NCBI GenBank assembly: GCA_030435675.1
Contig: CM059625.1
Coordinates: 434,001-498,000 of the forward strand
Direction: 5' to 3'
Length of the DNA: 64,000 bases
Origin: Steinernema hermaphroditum
Lineage: Eukaryota > Nematoda > Chromadorea > Rhabditida > Steinernematidae
Of this stretch, positions 34,631 to 47,500 are shown in pieces (the stretch's first letter is position 1; each line of letters begins with the position of its first letter). The notes below the pieces were generated by a model. The model saw nothing but the letters and a program-made list of their open reading frames with translations. It was not told where the DNA came from and did not search any database. The translations under genes and the position numbers were made by a program.

Positions 34631-37600
34631 TCATAGAATAAAGCTTCCGCTGTTCTCGTCCGTGGCGATAATAGGATGTCGGCTTCGTGGCTCACTACTG
34701 TACGCCATTAGCCGCATTCCTGTGGTCGAGAGGTCGGCGACGCTAAGGGAATTGTCCGTGGTGCTCGCAGCCGTTGCTCGCTCGGAAGGTGGCGTGCGCG
34801 AGGGGAGAGGTGGAGCAGGCCGGTACACTGGTTCGTATATGGTATGCTTTGGAGGTGGACTGCTGTATGTAGAGCCACTTGATACGCTATTGGGATGAGG
34901 TATGCCTGCTTGGGCGATCCAATCGGGCGTGTTGCGACATGACGGAATGGTGGGAGCCGTTTCCTTAGGCGCAGAGTCCTAAATGGCTTGGGTTTTTAGT
35001 GCTTAATCATTACCCTTTACCAAGCTTTCGTCTGAATGTGACACTTAGACGTTACAGTGTAAATCAGACATAAAGCCTAGTTAAAAATGATAGTCTTTTG
35101 AAAACAATTTGTTGAATGCAGGGAGCGGAAAGCAAAGCACACTAATGTATGCAAAGAAACCGTTGTTCAGAAAGTCAATTAAATTAGTGAAGAATTTTCA
35201 GAATGAGAAGTCGGAAAAGTCAGAAATTGTCCACAATTTTTCAGCATTTTCAGGATCAGAAAAGAATGTAGCGGTTCAAGCTACAATGAATTGTTGTCCC
35301 ATACTCTATGAAAATGCAACTATTCAAGATACCCTGCATTATTGCCCCATGTTGTATAAAATGCCACTGAGCGTTTTCATCCAAATTGTTTTGAATAGAG
35401 CCCGAACGCATACACACCTCACTCTCTGTCCTCCCGCGATCGCTTAATCGTGACAATGGGGCTGCTGGTACCACAGGAAGATCTTGATAAGTCTGGTCTT
35501 GCGGATTTCCATGTCCAAACGTGCTCAGGTTTGATACTGTGCTGCCATAGTGTTCCGAATTTTTCATCGACGCCGCGTCTCTCAACGAAGCTCGATTCGA
35601 TTTCATCTGTTTAAAGCTTTTGACGGATCCCGTTCGATGCTGGGGCTTTGAATAAGCGGCGCTGACGGCATCTTCGCGGTCCGACCATGCCTCCTCGTGA
35701 GTCACTCCTAAAATAGAACGATTTGCGCAAGAAAGCTTTGCTCACATGACTCACCATGGTTTTGAATTTCTCGCGTCGAGGCCAGGGAGTAGTTGTTCTG
35801 CTGAAAGGGACCGAGCGTGAGAAAATGATTTGAATTGTTGCGCTAATTGTTCTTTACAAACAAATGTACGTCTTTCACTAAAAAGTTACACTACACTAAA
35901 TTTCAAGGCTTTGTTTTATCAGTAGTTAGCAGCAGTTCCAGAATATGAACTGCACATCTTAGGCATGAACTACCTCGAACGGAGCCGTTACATGTTTCGA
36001 TGATCGGAGCTGTTTTTGCGCATATCTCTCGTAGTTTCCGTATGTCTTCCTTCGTTGATCCGAAGACGCAGATTGCTCTTTGGATTCGTAAGAGGAGTTC
36101 ATGTAGCCACTGCTAAATTCATATTTGTTTTTCCTACTTACTAACCATACATTTCCCAACCTGATGTCATTGATGGAGTCAGGAGGGTTGAGCTGCATAC
36201 AACTGCTTTTACTAGAGCCTCCCAGATGCATGGTCACTCCGGTGATATGTCGCTTCTCGTAGTTTTTCCTTTTTTTCACACAGTGTGCCATATAGATTGC
36301 GGCGAGAATTGCGGTGCCCACAGCGATGGTTATGTGAAGACAAGCTTGGAATCCTTCCAGGTGATAGTATGACAACAAGCATTCCGATTGCACCCACACA
36401 GAGCTGGTGAGATTGAAATGTGAGCCGCATTTTGGTGTGTGCCGCAGGAAGAAGCTGTAGCTGTACGGTAGGCCAGCGCTCAGCCATGGTCGAGTGCGTT
36501 CACCAAACACTCCTGCGTACCATAGGAGAATGCACGTGTTGTAGATGACAGAGACGACACACGAGCAGATTAGGCTGCCCAGCAGACAGAGTCGGGATTG
36601 GCATATGGCAAATAAACCCGTGATGCAGGCTAAGATCTAAAACATACGGCACTTTAAGCGAGAAGAGGGCGGTCGAGTGCTTAACTACGGGATTGGAATG
36701 TATCTTCAGCTTTTTGAACTCGAGTTGTGTGTCGCTGTAAGCTGTAAAAAAACATTGGTTTCAACTATAGGAAAGTACCGCATCCAGTAACTTATGAATT
36801 TCTCTCTGCCTCAAGAGAGCACCGATAATGAATGTTTAAGGGAACATTCTGTAGGATATCACGTTGTAAGCAAACTGGTAGGTTGAAAAGTTTAGTTCTG
36901 TGTTTTTGCGCTAAATTACAGTTTAATCCGCACAAATGCATGTCGCTGAGAAGAAGGACGACTTCCACGGATTAATCTCGCCTATGCGAACTTATGCTTG
37001 GCAAAAGGGTTCGCTAAACAAGTCGCAGAAAAACACCTGGATATTGTAAATGACGGCTATGTTCATCGGCAAATCCTTGATGTGATAATGTTGTCAAGGT
37101 GGTAATATTGCCCCACCAGACGTTACTGTGTAAGACCGCTTTTGAATGCCTTGAGCAGGGAAGTTGGTGTTCCTAATTGCAACCTAACACCCCCAACGTC
37201 AGGCCATCGCTCGCCCCATTTTTATTATTTCCTTCTTATCTTCGAATGAGACGACGCGATGTTCTAATATGCGCGCTTAACGGTCGACCGGCGCCAGCGG
37301 TGTCGGAAATTGAAAACCAAAGAAAACAAGCCATGATTGCATGGGCGTTGAGCAAATATTTGACTGTCGCCGGTCATCACGCAGAACACCCACAGGCCCA
37401 GTGACTTACGTAATACATGTAATACGGAAGCAATAATTTCAATTTATGGTAAATTTGTTTGACCCTCAATTAATGTGGATGCCCACCACTTTGTCACGGT
37501 CAGGCTGTCGCATGCGATGGAGGAAGGGTCAGTCGGTAAGGAACGACCGAAGGATGACGGTTCTGGTTTGCCCGCAATCTATCGCGTCCCCCCGAACGTC

Positions 37601-38322
37601 CTCGATTCGTTTGTGTGGTGCAGAACAACAAAAATCGGCCGACGTTTGAAAGGCGATAACGGATTAACAGCCCTGGTAGAACGGTTTGGCTATATTTATT
37701 CTTTGTACAGTTCGAGTCTAACTGGACAGCTGTTTAAAGGGTATGATGAAGTTGGAACGATGGTAAAAAAGGAAACGCAGGCGAAAGGTGTAACTTTAAT
37801 GCTATATCATATTAGGAGGCGTACCCATGACAGAGCCATTACATAAAACCACACTCACTTTTCTTCTGAATAAAACCTATTAACTGTGTCTTGAAAGGTT
37901 CATAGAAATAAGGAACCGCGCGGGCACACGGTGCATGATTTACGTAACATTTATATGCATAATATTTGAAGCCCTTTGATTGGAAAAAAAATAATAGAAC
38001 GCAAGATATTGTAGAAACGTATAGGAGAAACGTTATCAAATCGGAACGTCTCCGGGAAACTTAATCCAAAAAGATGAGGGGCTCGTATATATGGGAAAAG
38101 TTATCCATGTGATATCGTATGTGAATATGAAACAGATTGAACGAGATTTGTTACCGAATTACTTTAATTTAAGAAGCAACATAAAGGACCTACCTGGAGC
38201 AGATTGAAGACTACTGGCACCCAAAGCTTGCCGATGAGATCGAAAACTTGTCTGGATATCGAAAGTAGCAGCCAGAGAGTAAGTAGAGCGTACAACCAAC
38301 TTTTGACCGGCGACGCGCACAT
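34631..38322 (-). CDS. NKAIN: NKAIN-family membrane protein with long cytoplasmic tail
   Basis: Five minus-strand exons, 38322-38194, 36636-35974, 35800-35755, 35707-35418 and 34978-34631, give 491 aa with closed phases. The first 180 residues have NKAIN features: an N-terminal membrane segment (LTLWLLLSISRQVFDLIGKLW), a second and third hydrophobic segment, the extracellular loop with ECLLSYYHLE before the last membrane segment (ITIAVGTAILAAIYM). NKAIN proteins bind the Na+/K+-ATPase beta subunit. Vertebrate members have about 208 aa. Here some 290 extra residues follow, rich in Ser, Pro and charged residues, with Pro-rich PPPKHTIYEPVYRPAPP. Intron 1 is about 1.56 kb. Exon 2 contains a possible alternative donor near 36136 that was not needed to keep frame. 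Confidence 0.82.
36637..38193. other. Large first intron of the NKAIN-family gene
   Basis: The 1.56-kb intron holds short frames on the plus strand (37177-37404, 37446-37846) without recognisable domains. It may carry regulatory sequence or an old repeat, but I could not identify one. Confidence 0.45.
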
Positions 38323-39674
38323 TGTTGGCGCTGGCGAAAGGAGTCGGTCAAATTAAGTGGTAGAAAACAGAGCCGAAAACGCGGAGACTAATGATATCAT
38401 TTGGGGGTGATGACTGTACTCCTAATCGATCGCATGGGACATCGAAGGCATCGCAGTGACCGTCGCTAAATGTGTGAAAATTAGTCAACTCTGGCTAATA
38501 AATGGGCCGACCACATGAGATAGTAATGCGCACGCGCACACAAAAAGCATCAAAGCAAAAAATTGGCGACAATTGTCCGAAAATCGCATAAAGCTAAGTT
38601 AGAGTGGCCGTACACAGGGCGCTACATTAGTGTTAGCACAGGCCAAACAAAGACGGGACTATCGTCGCCGAGAAGAGTACGAGAATTCGGAGCAGCTAAA
38701 TCTTACCTGTATCGAATCGCTGGTCACAAACAGTGGTGAGGACGAAAGAGGAGGAAAAGTAGTGGACTAGCAAAGACAAGTGCGGTAGAAACCACGCGCC
38801 GGTGGTCCCTCTGACAGTGACAGCAGCGGTGGCGGCGAACAACGCACCGGCGTAAAGGGAAAAGGAAGCAAAAGTCGCCTATGGAGGTGGGGCTATGCGT
38901 CGGTGACTATAGTACTGGTAGTTCGAAGGATGTCCTCGAGTCTGAGCCCCCCAGCTGTGCTGCTGCATACAGTGATGGATTACCGATGTGTCGACTGTAC
39001 GCGCATAATTAATGACAATGCGCGTTTGTAAACATAAAAACGGTTTTTTAACGAACTCTCATTGTACAAAGTTACATGACAAATGACGACCACACTGCGA
39101 GTAGATATGTGCGGGAAAAAACTCATAAAATAGAGAGCACGTACCCACTAGAGGGCGTTAATTGCCACACAATACACATTTTTTTCACAGATTAACTGAA
39201 TCTGTTGATAATTCACGTCAAATTTTTTTCAGACCATATTTATAACTTATTGTCGTACTGAGTGAACATTTCAGTACGAATTGAAAACTGAGAGAAGTTT
39301 ATTTCTAATATACCTGTAACAAAGTGCGACTAAGTTGCATTCCTTTGTCGTCCTTAGATTTCTCTGGAAAGATACCTAAAGGAATTTGCAGATCCTGAAA
39401 GTCACGATTCGCAATACAGAAGCAACAACACTTTTTTATTTAGTATCGTATGCGCATTGTTTGTCTGACATTTTTTGTGTTTTGTGACATTCCTGGTGCA
39501 TGTGTTCTATTACTTCACCAACATTTTGTTCATGCTCACAAAGGAATAAAGCTGATTTAATCACTCTAGGGTATCAGAATTCGATTAAGTTAACTTCAGG
39601 TTTATCTTACAATTATGTCCATTGCACTTTGTACACACAACAATACAAACATAAAAACACGCATACAAAAGAAA
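38323..39674. other. Upstream region of NKAIN gene, no gene seen
   Basis: A purine-rich and CG-containing stretch (about 38560-38960) lies just upstream of the NKAIN start and is probably its promoter or 5' UTR. The rest is AT-rich. No coding frame is supported. Confidence 0.5.
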
Positions 39675-42600
39675 TTATCGGCGACCTCCAGCTGCCGAGG
39701 CGAACAGATTTCCAAGACCTCCGAGAATACTTGTTCCGCCAGATGTGCGCTTGTACTCTTTAACGTCAGCCTGGAAGCGCTCTTCTTGCAGTTTTTCGAA
39801 CGCCGCGCATTTCTTGTCTTTGAAGATGTTCGGGATCTAAATAAAGGGAGAGTCATTGCGTGAGATTAAAGAAGAAGAGAACCGGTCATGGACTGGTTCC
39901 TTCAGTGGCCAAGCAGTGTACTGTTCTATGCAAGGAGGATTATCATGACGGACGTTCGAAAAAATTCTTATGTGAAAATTTATTGAGATTCATAGATTTC
40001 TGAAGTAAAAAGTGGTGTAGAAAACGCGTCAGTAGCGCCGTACCGATGAATCATACTGGGAGAAGGTATGCAGACGAAGAAGCACAATTCCATTGAAATG
40101 AGTAATGTTTGGACTAGCATCGACTGATTTAGACATGCTAGCTTATGACACATCTCATATAAATATTTAGCGAGTGGCCCGTTTGAAACTGCGTGCTTCA
40201 GTGCTTCAGCGTAATCACAGCGATGAGTGTGTTTATGAACGCTTGAAAGTAATTATACTTGTTTTGAGAAAGATTAACTATGCTCACTGTCTTCCATTTT
40301 TGACAACACTTTGCGATGTGAGTCTCTATTTGTTTGTGTGTGAGAAGTACGACTGATGCAATGATCCATTAACCTACCGAATTCGCAGTAGTAGCTGCTT
40401 CGAATAGGACATTTGTCTTCACTTTGGCCCCTTCAATTTCGTAGTCAACAACACCATGCTGGCAAGCAAGAAGACGGTCGGGGTCGCGCTTGGACACCCA
40501 GTACTCCAACAATTCAGAGTTGGTCGGCGTGTAGCTTCCCTGATCGAGACCGTTCGCTGCCAGCCACTCCGCAATAATTCCGAGTTTGGCAGGGCGTCCA
40601 AGAAGAGGATTATCGATAAGCTCGAAAAACTGCTTTTCCAGCTCTGCGCGGTTTGGTCCGCGCTCGTAGAATTTCATCCACACATCGACGGCACCTTCCT
40701 TCTGCCAGTAATCCTTTTGCCAAACGCTTTTCGAGAACGCCGAGCACATTGTGAATTCAGGGTCTTGTGGAGGAGGGCAAAGCTTAACTGTGAGGGTGTA
40801 AGTGCGTTCAGCCGTTGCATGACACAGGTTTCCGTCAGTGTTTTCGAGAAGTTTGAGTTTCCTGAAAGAAATTTTCTGTCGTTGCCTGGGTCAAGAAATT
40901 ACCGCGTGTTTTTGCACCAGTCGCAGTAGTAGCATTCCCGTCCACATGTAGCTACATCCATGCAACGAAGTTTTCCGATAGGTTGAATAGAAACGTCGAG
41001 CTTCATTGCCAGTTTGTTGATGTGAACTCCTGGCGGGAGAGTGACATCAATGGACATGTCGAAGCAGTCGGGCCACGTAAGACTGACAGTTCCATCTCCG
41101 TCGCGTTCACTCGGATGACTGAACTTGGGATTGGCCAGCTTTATAGGTGCTGTGCATTCCTGTCCGCTGATCTCCTTGCAGCAGGGCCTCGAACGCGCAT
41201 CCTTGAGACGGGCAATGAACAGATTCTTGCTGACAATGGCCTAAAATGTGTTCTGTTAGCAGAAGTTGCGTAATTTGACTTCCAGTATTCATTTGTTCCT
41301 TTATGAAAAATGACATATTGAAGATGATCACCATAAGTGACTAGTTCCTACTCATTGCGATAGCTTTTCGACGTTTCTACCATTCTTTTCTACCAGATTT
41401 TCCAAATCAAATGAGCGACTAAGAATTTAAATTTAAGCCCACTGTATTGACAAATTCAGCATAATATGCACATCAGACCAGCGCTAGCTAGTGGTATTTT
41501 TTGGGAAATTACCTCATACGAGTGGTCGTTAACTTTGCGAACAGTTCCTGTTCCAATCGGCACGTCTTTATCGTTGTAGACGACGGTATTTCCGTTCTTG
41601 TCGGCGACTACTTTTCCCGCACTGCGACCTTGCTCGTCGTAACATTGCGAAACGCCAGGTGTTTCGGCTATGAATGCGCGACTTGTAATCACGGAGATTG
41701 CGAACGACAATCATTACCGGTGCAGTGATACTTATCGGAACGGCGGCCGAACAATGATTGCGTGAAGTCGTCACGTTTGCTGGTGCCGATATCATGAGCT
41801 GAGAGCTGCGCGTCGACTTTCTTGCCAGTTTGAGTGATAGTGTAGCCGTAGGTGCCCGATTTTCCCTTTTCCTGAAAAATGCCCACCTTACCATGTTGTG
41901 AAAATTTAAACTTGTTGAAAGGGTAGAACCTGCCAGGAATTACAATACAGATGCCACTGATTCAAGTGCAAAACGGAAAGTACGATCGGGATCGCACTTT
42001 CCGTTTTTGTGACGTATGCAGGATTTTACTATGTTTCTGCTGTACTATTATCTTGATGTGGACTCTTTTTCATACGGTCTTATTTGCCGTGTAGTGATTA
42101 GTCAGACTCACATACCTTATCATTAAAAGCTATAGTTCCCTCTCCTTGATCTTTTTCTTGTGTAGAGGGATTTAATTTAAAATCGAATCGATCATTGGTG
42201 GCAAGGAAATCCGTGTCCTTAGGGTCTTTCAAGGAGCCGCGAGCGACAGTATCCAGATCGTACTTTCCGTCGGCCTTTAGAAAGGCATGTTTCTCATTAC
42301 CGTCTTCTTTCGTCTTTAGTTGTGCCCTAAATGAAACGAACATAAACCCCATGGTTTAGAAAACGAAATACTTGTGGCCGTCGACAGTGGCAACTCCACC
42401 CTTGTCTCCAAATCGTTGGACTTGAGCACGTTGGCCATCGGACGTCTCGGCTGCGACGATATTTCCGTGTGCAGAAGCGCTGAGCTGCTTCTTTTGATTC
42501 TTCAGATCAACAACGGCTTTTTCTGGGTCGCTGGCGTCAAGGCCAACCTAAAAGAAAATGTACAGTTAACAGCAAAAACAATATCCCCGAATTTATTGTG

Positions 42601-42999
42601 TCTTGAAGGGCAGTGACCCGTTAGATGTATTAAACTCGCACATAATAAGTTCGCAAGCTAACAACGACAAGAACAGCCCATCATCCTTAGTTGAAGTTTA
42701 AGATAACCCGTCAAGTTAGACCAGATCAACAAAACAAATATGTTTCAAATTCCCCGCAGAGCCAGCGAAATCATTTTCGCCAAAGTGGAACGAACGCTCA
42801 TTTCCCTCAATATATATTGATAAGCTCTAGAAACACTCACAAAATGAACCTCGTTGTCCTTCTTATCCAACCATAACGAGTCCACGTCGATATGTTTTCT
42901 CTTCTCATTCAGCGAAACATGATTAGGCCGAAGAGTATTTTGAGCGAATATTTGCTGGATTACGCAAAAGCTACAAAATATCAGAATCGATGACCGCAT
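39675..42999 (-). CDS. Secreted Cys-containing protein, family not recognised
   Basis: Eight minus-strand exons, 42999-42841, 42547-42372, 42326-42116, 41871-41732, 41681-41513, 41240-40903, 40861-40378 and 39836-39675, give 612 aa with all phases closed. A signal peptide (about residues 1-19) precedes a polar region of about 260 residues with repeated basic and acidic patches, few cysteines and Gly-Asp turns. A Cys-rich segment follows (CCKEISGQEC, then CMDVATCGRECYYCDWCK), with about nine cysteines in 110 residues, and then a mixed C-terminal domain ending in a Gly-rich tail (SGGTSILGGLGNLFASAAGG). No transmembrane segment is seen. I do not recognise the family. Junction 4-5 is the weakest, using the acceptor TTACAAG. 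Confidence 0.75.
41970..42007. repeat. Short inverted repeat in intron
   Basis: AAAACGGAAAGTACGATC at 41970-41987 pairs with its reverse complement at 41990-42007 with one mismatch and a two-base loop. It lies in intron 3 of the secreted-protein gene. Confidence 0.75.
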
Positions 43000-44532
43000 G
43001 GCTGCGACGAGGAGGACCGATGTCCGCTGACCGAATTAAAGTTGTTCTCAGGTACTGGGCGATGGTGGGGTGGATAGAGTAGAGCACGTCCGTCTGCCTT
43101 CTCCCTGTGTGGGTCATTCGATGATTACGTATACATGGTGAACAGTGCGCGAAAAACATGGACAGAAAACAGATGTTCTGCGACATATCTTACACTAAAT
43201 GAGATACGCTGGAGAGCACGTCCGTGTAAGCTGCTCCGTGAAAGCTCAGTGGACGAAAACGGTCTTCACGGTGTGCGTTTAAGATGGACACCGGGCACAT
43301 TAGGCGAAGTTGTGAGGGCGGGATCTTCTTTGCCCTTAGGCTCCGCCAGACATCCGGAATAAGCCGAGCGCGCAACCGATAAGCGATTGCGCTCATCTCG
43401 CTGGCTCTAGGCAATCTGCGTTGAGAAAACTTGTGTGACTCATCGACGCTGAAAAAGGCTTATTCGCAAAAAGCGCAAGAACCAGTGGAACCCAGACGCA
43501 GTTCAAGTCTATTCTCTGACTCATCTGCGGATGATCATCTTAATACGTTTTGAGTTCTTAGTGTGCGCCGTTGGATCAGGAATTGAAACCGGAAGCTCAT
43601 TGTTCTTTGCAGTCAACTGGGAAAGAACCTCTTAGGTCCCCACCATCAAACAGCTGTTATATCGTAAAGCGGTTTCATGAGATTGCATAATTTGCGGGGA
43701 CTTGAATAAATCTCGACTATTGCGTTAAAACCAGTTGACGATGCAGTTTGGGTATGTACTGAGTTTGACAACAATTTTAGCTGTGTTACATTAAAGAACA
43801 TTTTGGCCATTCATTTCACAGTCAACTGTGAACTGCTTGTGGACCTTAAAGTTGCAGCATAGCGCGTCAAACAACTGCTTTTAGAACACCATAGAATAGC
43901 ATAAGCCTCTGCTTTCTCGTTCCGTATCCTGTACCGGAGCCTGATGTGTACCGGTGACTGTGGTTTGAACGGGTGCCGTTTTTTGCTCGTGAGACTTGCT
44001 GTACAGATAAAGGCTTTGCTTCGAGATGATAAGTGTTGGACACAAAGCTTACCAAAAACACCGTCTGCGCCACATCTATTTTCTAAGGTTGGTCATAAGT
44101 CTCACGCCGCACAAGTGACTTCAGCCAATGGTTCTACTTCGATCGTCTTTTATTGTAGCTGGTCGTATTGTTTTGTTGTCACTTCACGGCATGGCGACAC
44201 TCTATACTTAATTACGGTTATGGTTCGGTTTTCTTGCTTGTCCTTAACAGTGTGCTTACACAATTTTGATCGTCATCGAAATGTATTTTATTTCAAACAA
44301 ACCCGAAATGCATTTTCAATACGTCAATGAATGATTGGTGAACTCGTGAAATAGTATTAAGCACATTACAAGGCGATACTCAGAATAATCAGTCTATTTG
44401 TTATTGGTTTCAGGCCGGCAAAACAACTCATAAATTAGTTATCCTAGACGATTGCGAATTAAAGGCGAAAGAAAAACCGGAGTGGTGATCAGTGAAAAAA
44501 AAGACCCAGGATGAGGAAACAGAGGAACAACT
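43000..44532. other. Intergenic between secreted-protein gene and swsn-7
   Basis: About 1.5 kb without a supportable gene. Plus-strand frames at 43135-43362 and 43944-44330 have no domain. It contains the promoter of the minus-strand secreted protein and the 3' end of swsn-7. Confidence 0.5.
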
Positions 44533-47500
44533 CTATGGAGCGTGAGATTCGTGAAGTTCGGCAAGACACTGTGCAAGTGCGATGCCACTTTCCAGTTTTG
44601 ACAGCGCTAGCCAGCTTAGATGAGATTCGTGTCTTCTTAATAAACTGAAAAACGATGAAATTAGGGGTAGTTGTTAAAATGCGTCGATAATACCTTCTTC
44701 CGTCACTGGAATATCGAGCCAAATTGCGCAGAATTAAGCTGCTTGTTAGTCGTATACTTTTTGTAACGGGACCTTCGTTCTCATCCTAAATACATTCAAA
44801 TAAGATTCTTATTCTTCAGCGTGATGGCTTATAGATAGTCAAAATCCTATGGTCAACATCAGTAAGGTAAAATTATTCCTAGAAGATTAGAGGATTTAGA
44901 GAACTCACGGTTACATCTTTTGGTAAGTATGTGAAAGCGTGGCGTCGAATAGCCTCAGCAGCGGCGTTCTTTGTGTAGACAGCGGGAGGTGTTTCTTTTA
45001 CAGGTTTCTGCACGACCTCCGGTGGATCTCCTTCTTGCCTTCGTTTCGCCGCATACCTCAGAGAGTTCTCGTTACAGTGGTGATCTTGAATGTGAGTAAC
45101 CATGGACCATCGAGATCTAAGTGTGCTGTCGCAGTTTGGCCATTTACACTGCACCGTATTCTCGTTGATATGCTCTGTTGCACAATGGTAAAACATCGCG
45201 GAGCCCTTGGTGAAGAACCGTAGACAGTTATCCCATTCACAGAGGAGGTTTCCTTCTTCGCTTGTTGAAGGGTCTGTCTCTGTCGGAGCATTCTCTATTC
45301 CCGTTCCCGTGGATTCTGATTCACTTGTGCTGAAGTGTCCGTTCGTATAGACTGAATCGACGCCGTTAGGATGTATGTCAGGTTGTGAATGTGGAGCCAT
45401 GCCATTGACGGAGGATTGCACAGACTCGGAACACATCGATGAGGTATCGTCGTCTTCTTCGTCAGCACCCATATCCTCTTCCTCCTCCACTTCTTCCTCC
45501 TCTTCATCGTCTGCTTCTTCTTCCTCTTCCTCATACGCCTCCTGCTCTTCGTCATGTTCGTCGTCGTGCTCATCCATTTCGTCTTCCACATCTTCGTCTT
45601 CGTGGTCATCGAGCCCATTCTCGTGAGAATGGTTCTCGGTTATTCCGTTGACGTGCTGAAATTATGGTTTTAGGACAGATGTCTGCAGCAACAGACGAAC
45701 GTCGCAGTGTAGTGACTCCATCACTTCAGTTGTGTGCTGCATGTCTCGTGAACAGTCTCTCACCTTATACCTAATTCCATTGCAATTAGGCTGTCCGTTG
45801 ATGTTCATTGCATTCTTCCCGGAAGCAACGGCATTAATCGTCGAATCCAACTTCACCGATTCTTCGTCGTTAACCTAAAATAGCATTACCATTAAAGTGC
45901 ACTTACATACATGACGTGTTTAATGTATGTTGTAAAGAAGCAGGTAAAATTGAAAAGGAAGAAATGAATTACAATTTCGTCCGGGCCGGTAGGAATATGA
46001 GTGAGAATCGCAGTTCGACAGGCCGTGTTTTCCACACGCACAATTTTGGTTTCATGTACACTGCTGTCGGACGATAGAATATTTCTGGCCTCGACTGCGG
46101 CCGAACAGACTTCTAATTTCACCTACAATACACAGAAAGTCATATAACAGCGCTCGCACATCTAGTGTTTCTATAGATCCCATTAAAGTGCGTCTTTTAC
46201 AGTGAAGTAATCTCATGTTGTCAAATGTACGGGGTGGGGTGTCTGTTTTAACTTTTTCAGTCGAGGCTAGATGAACTAACTTTTTGGTTTTGGTAGTGGG
46301 ACAACCCGGACACATGTTGAATTGCGCCAAGCTAATATTACTTACAGGTCCATGTGGAGAAATGACTTCGGCCTGCTGTAGGTCGCACTTTAAATGGTGG
46401 CTCGTCACGGTCGTGGAAGTCATCGGATCGTCTTGTTCATCGTCAACGAAGTCAGAAAGGGGAGATGGAGAATGGGAGTTACTTATAGAACGGTTAGTAG
46501 GCGAAACTGGATGATCGACGTTAGTATCACAATCTGTAATAGAAATCCGAATAGACATATAGTGACGATGCGTTTAGCCGCGTGCAGTAGTCTTGCACAC
46601 ATCGCATACCTGCAGTTTGGCTGCTGACAAATCGGATTCCTTCAATCATGTAACCATAAGAAGAGCCAGCTTTCTCACATGGCCTGACAGTAACATCGCG
46701 GAAGCACGTCTTCAACGTGTTCGTGAACATTCCAGCACTGCCGCTCAGACTCTTGTAGATATTGCGCATATCGTTGACGTAGGCGGCGTAAACTTCTCCC
46801 CTATTCACGACGCATCCGGGTTCTGGCATACAGTTTTTCCTGATCCACCGAACAGTGAGAACGTCCAACTTTGATTGACCATCGCCTTGAAGCTGCATTG
46901 TGCCATTGGGAAGAGCAGGAGAGGCGGATACAGTGGAAAATGCAGGTGAGGCTGCTATTTGTGTCTGCTGTGAATGTGAAGTTAATTCATGATGCTGCAG
47001 AACATTCGGATCGGTTGACATGATCGTTCTCTGGGCGGTATTTGTAAGAATAGTCGGCGCTGGTGCACGTTGAGGTACACTTTTGTAGTGGCCATTTCCA
47101 GTATCCATTTGTTGGAAGGGCTGTTGAGCCATGCTGGCCATGGAGACAGCTGTCTGACTGTTCGAAACATTTGGTGCGTTGAATTCTACCACTTTCATTC
47201 CAGAGAGACCGCCAGGACCGAAGGAGACTGCTTCGACGGTCGTCATATCAACGAGCATGTCAATGGCATGCGGATGCTTGCTTATCTGTTCGCAGGCAAC
47301 AGTTCCCAACTCAGATATCTATAAAAGAATATTTACAACGCGTGCACATTAGGAATGGATTCGTGTTGATGATATGCTGAATTTTAGCACAAAAAGATGC
47401 TCTCACCTGATAGAGCGCCTCCAGAGTGTACACACAGACCATAACGTCCTTTAGGAACACCTGGCTGAAGATGGTCGCCATCACCTCCGGCGTCAGGAAT

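Noticed and set aside
35959..35973. Stop at 35959-35961 as the end of the NKAIN protein
   Set aside because: A GAG|GTAGTT donor just before it joins in phase to three further exons that continue a plausible tail.
45375..45651. Plus-strand Ser-rich and Leu/Pro-rich frames
   Set aside because: They are shadows of the acidic tract of swsn-7 on the other strand.
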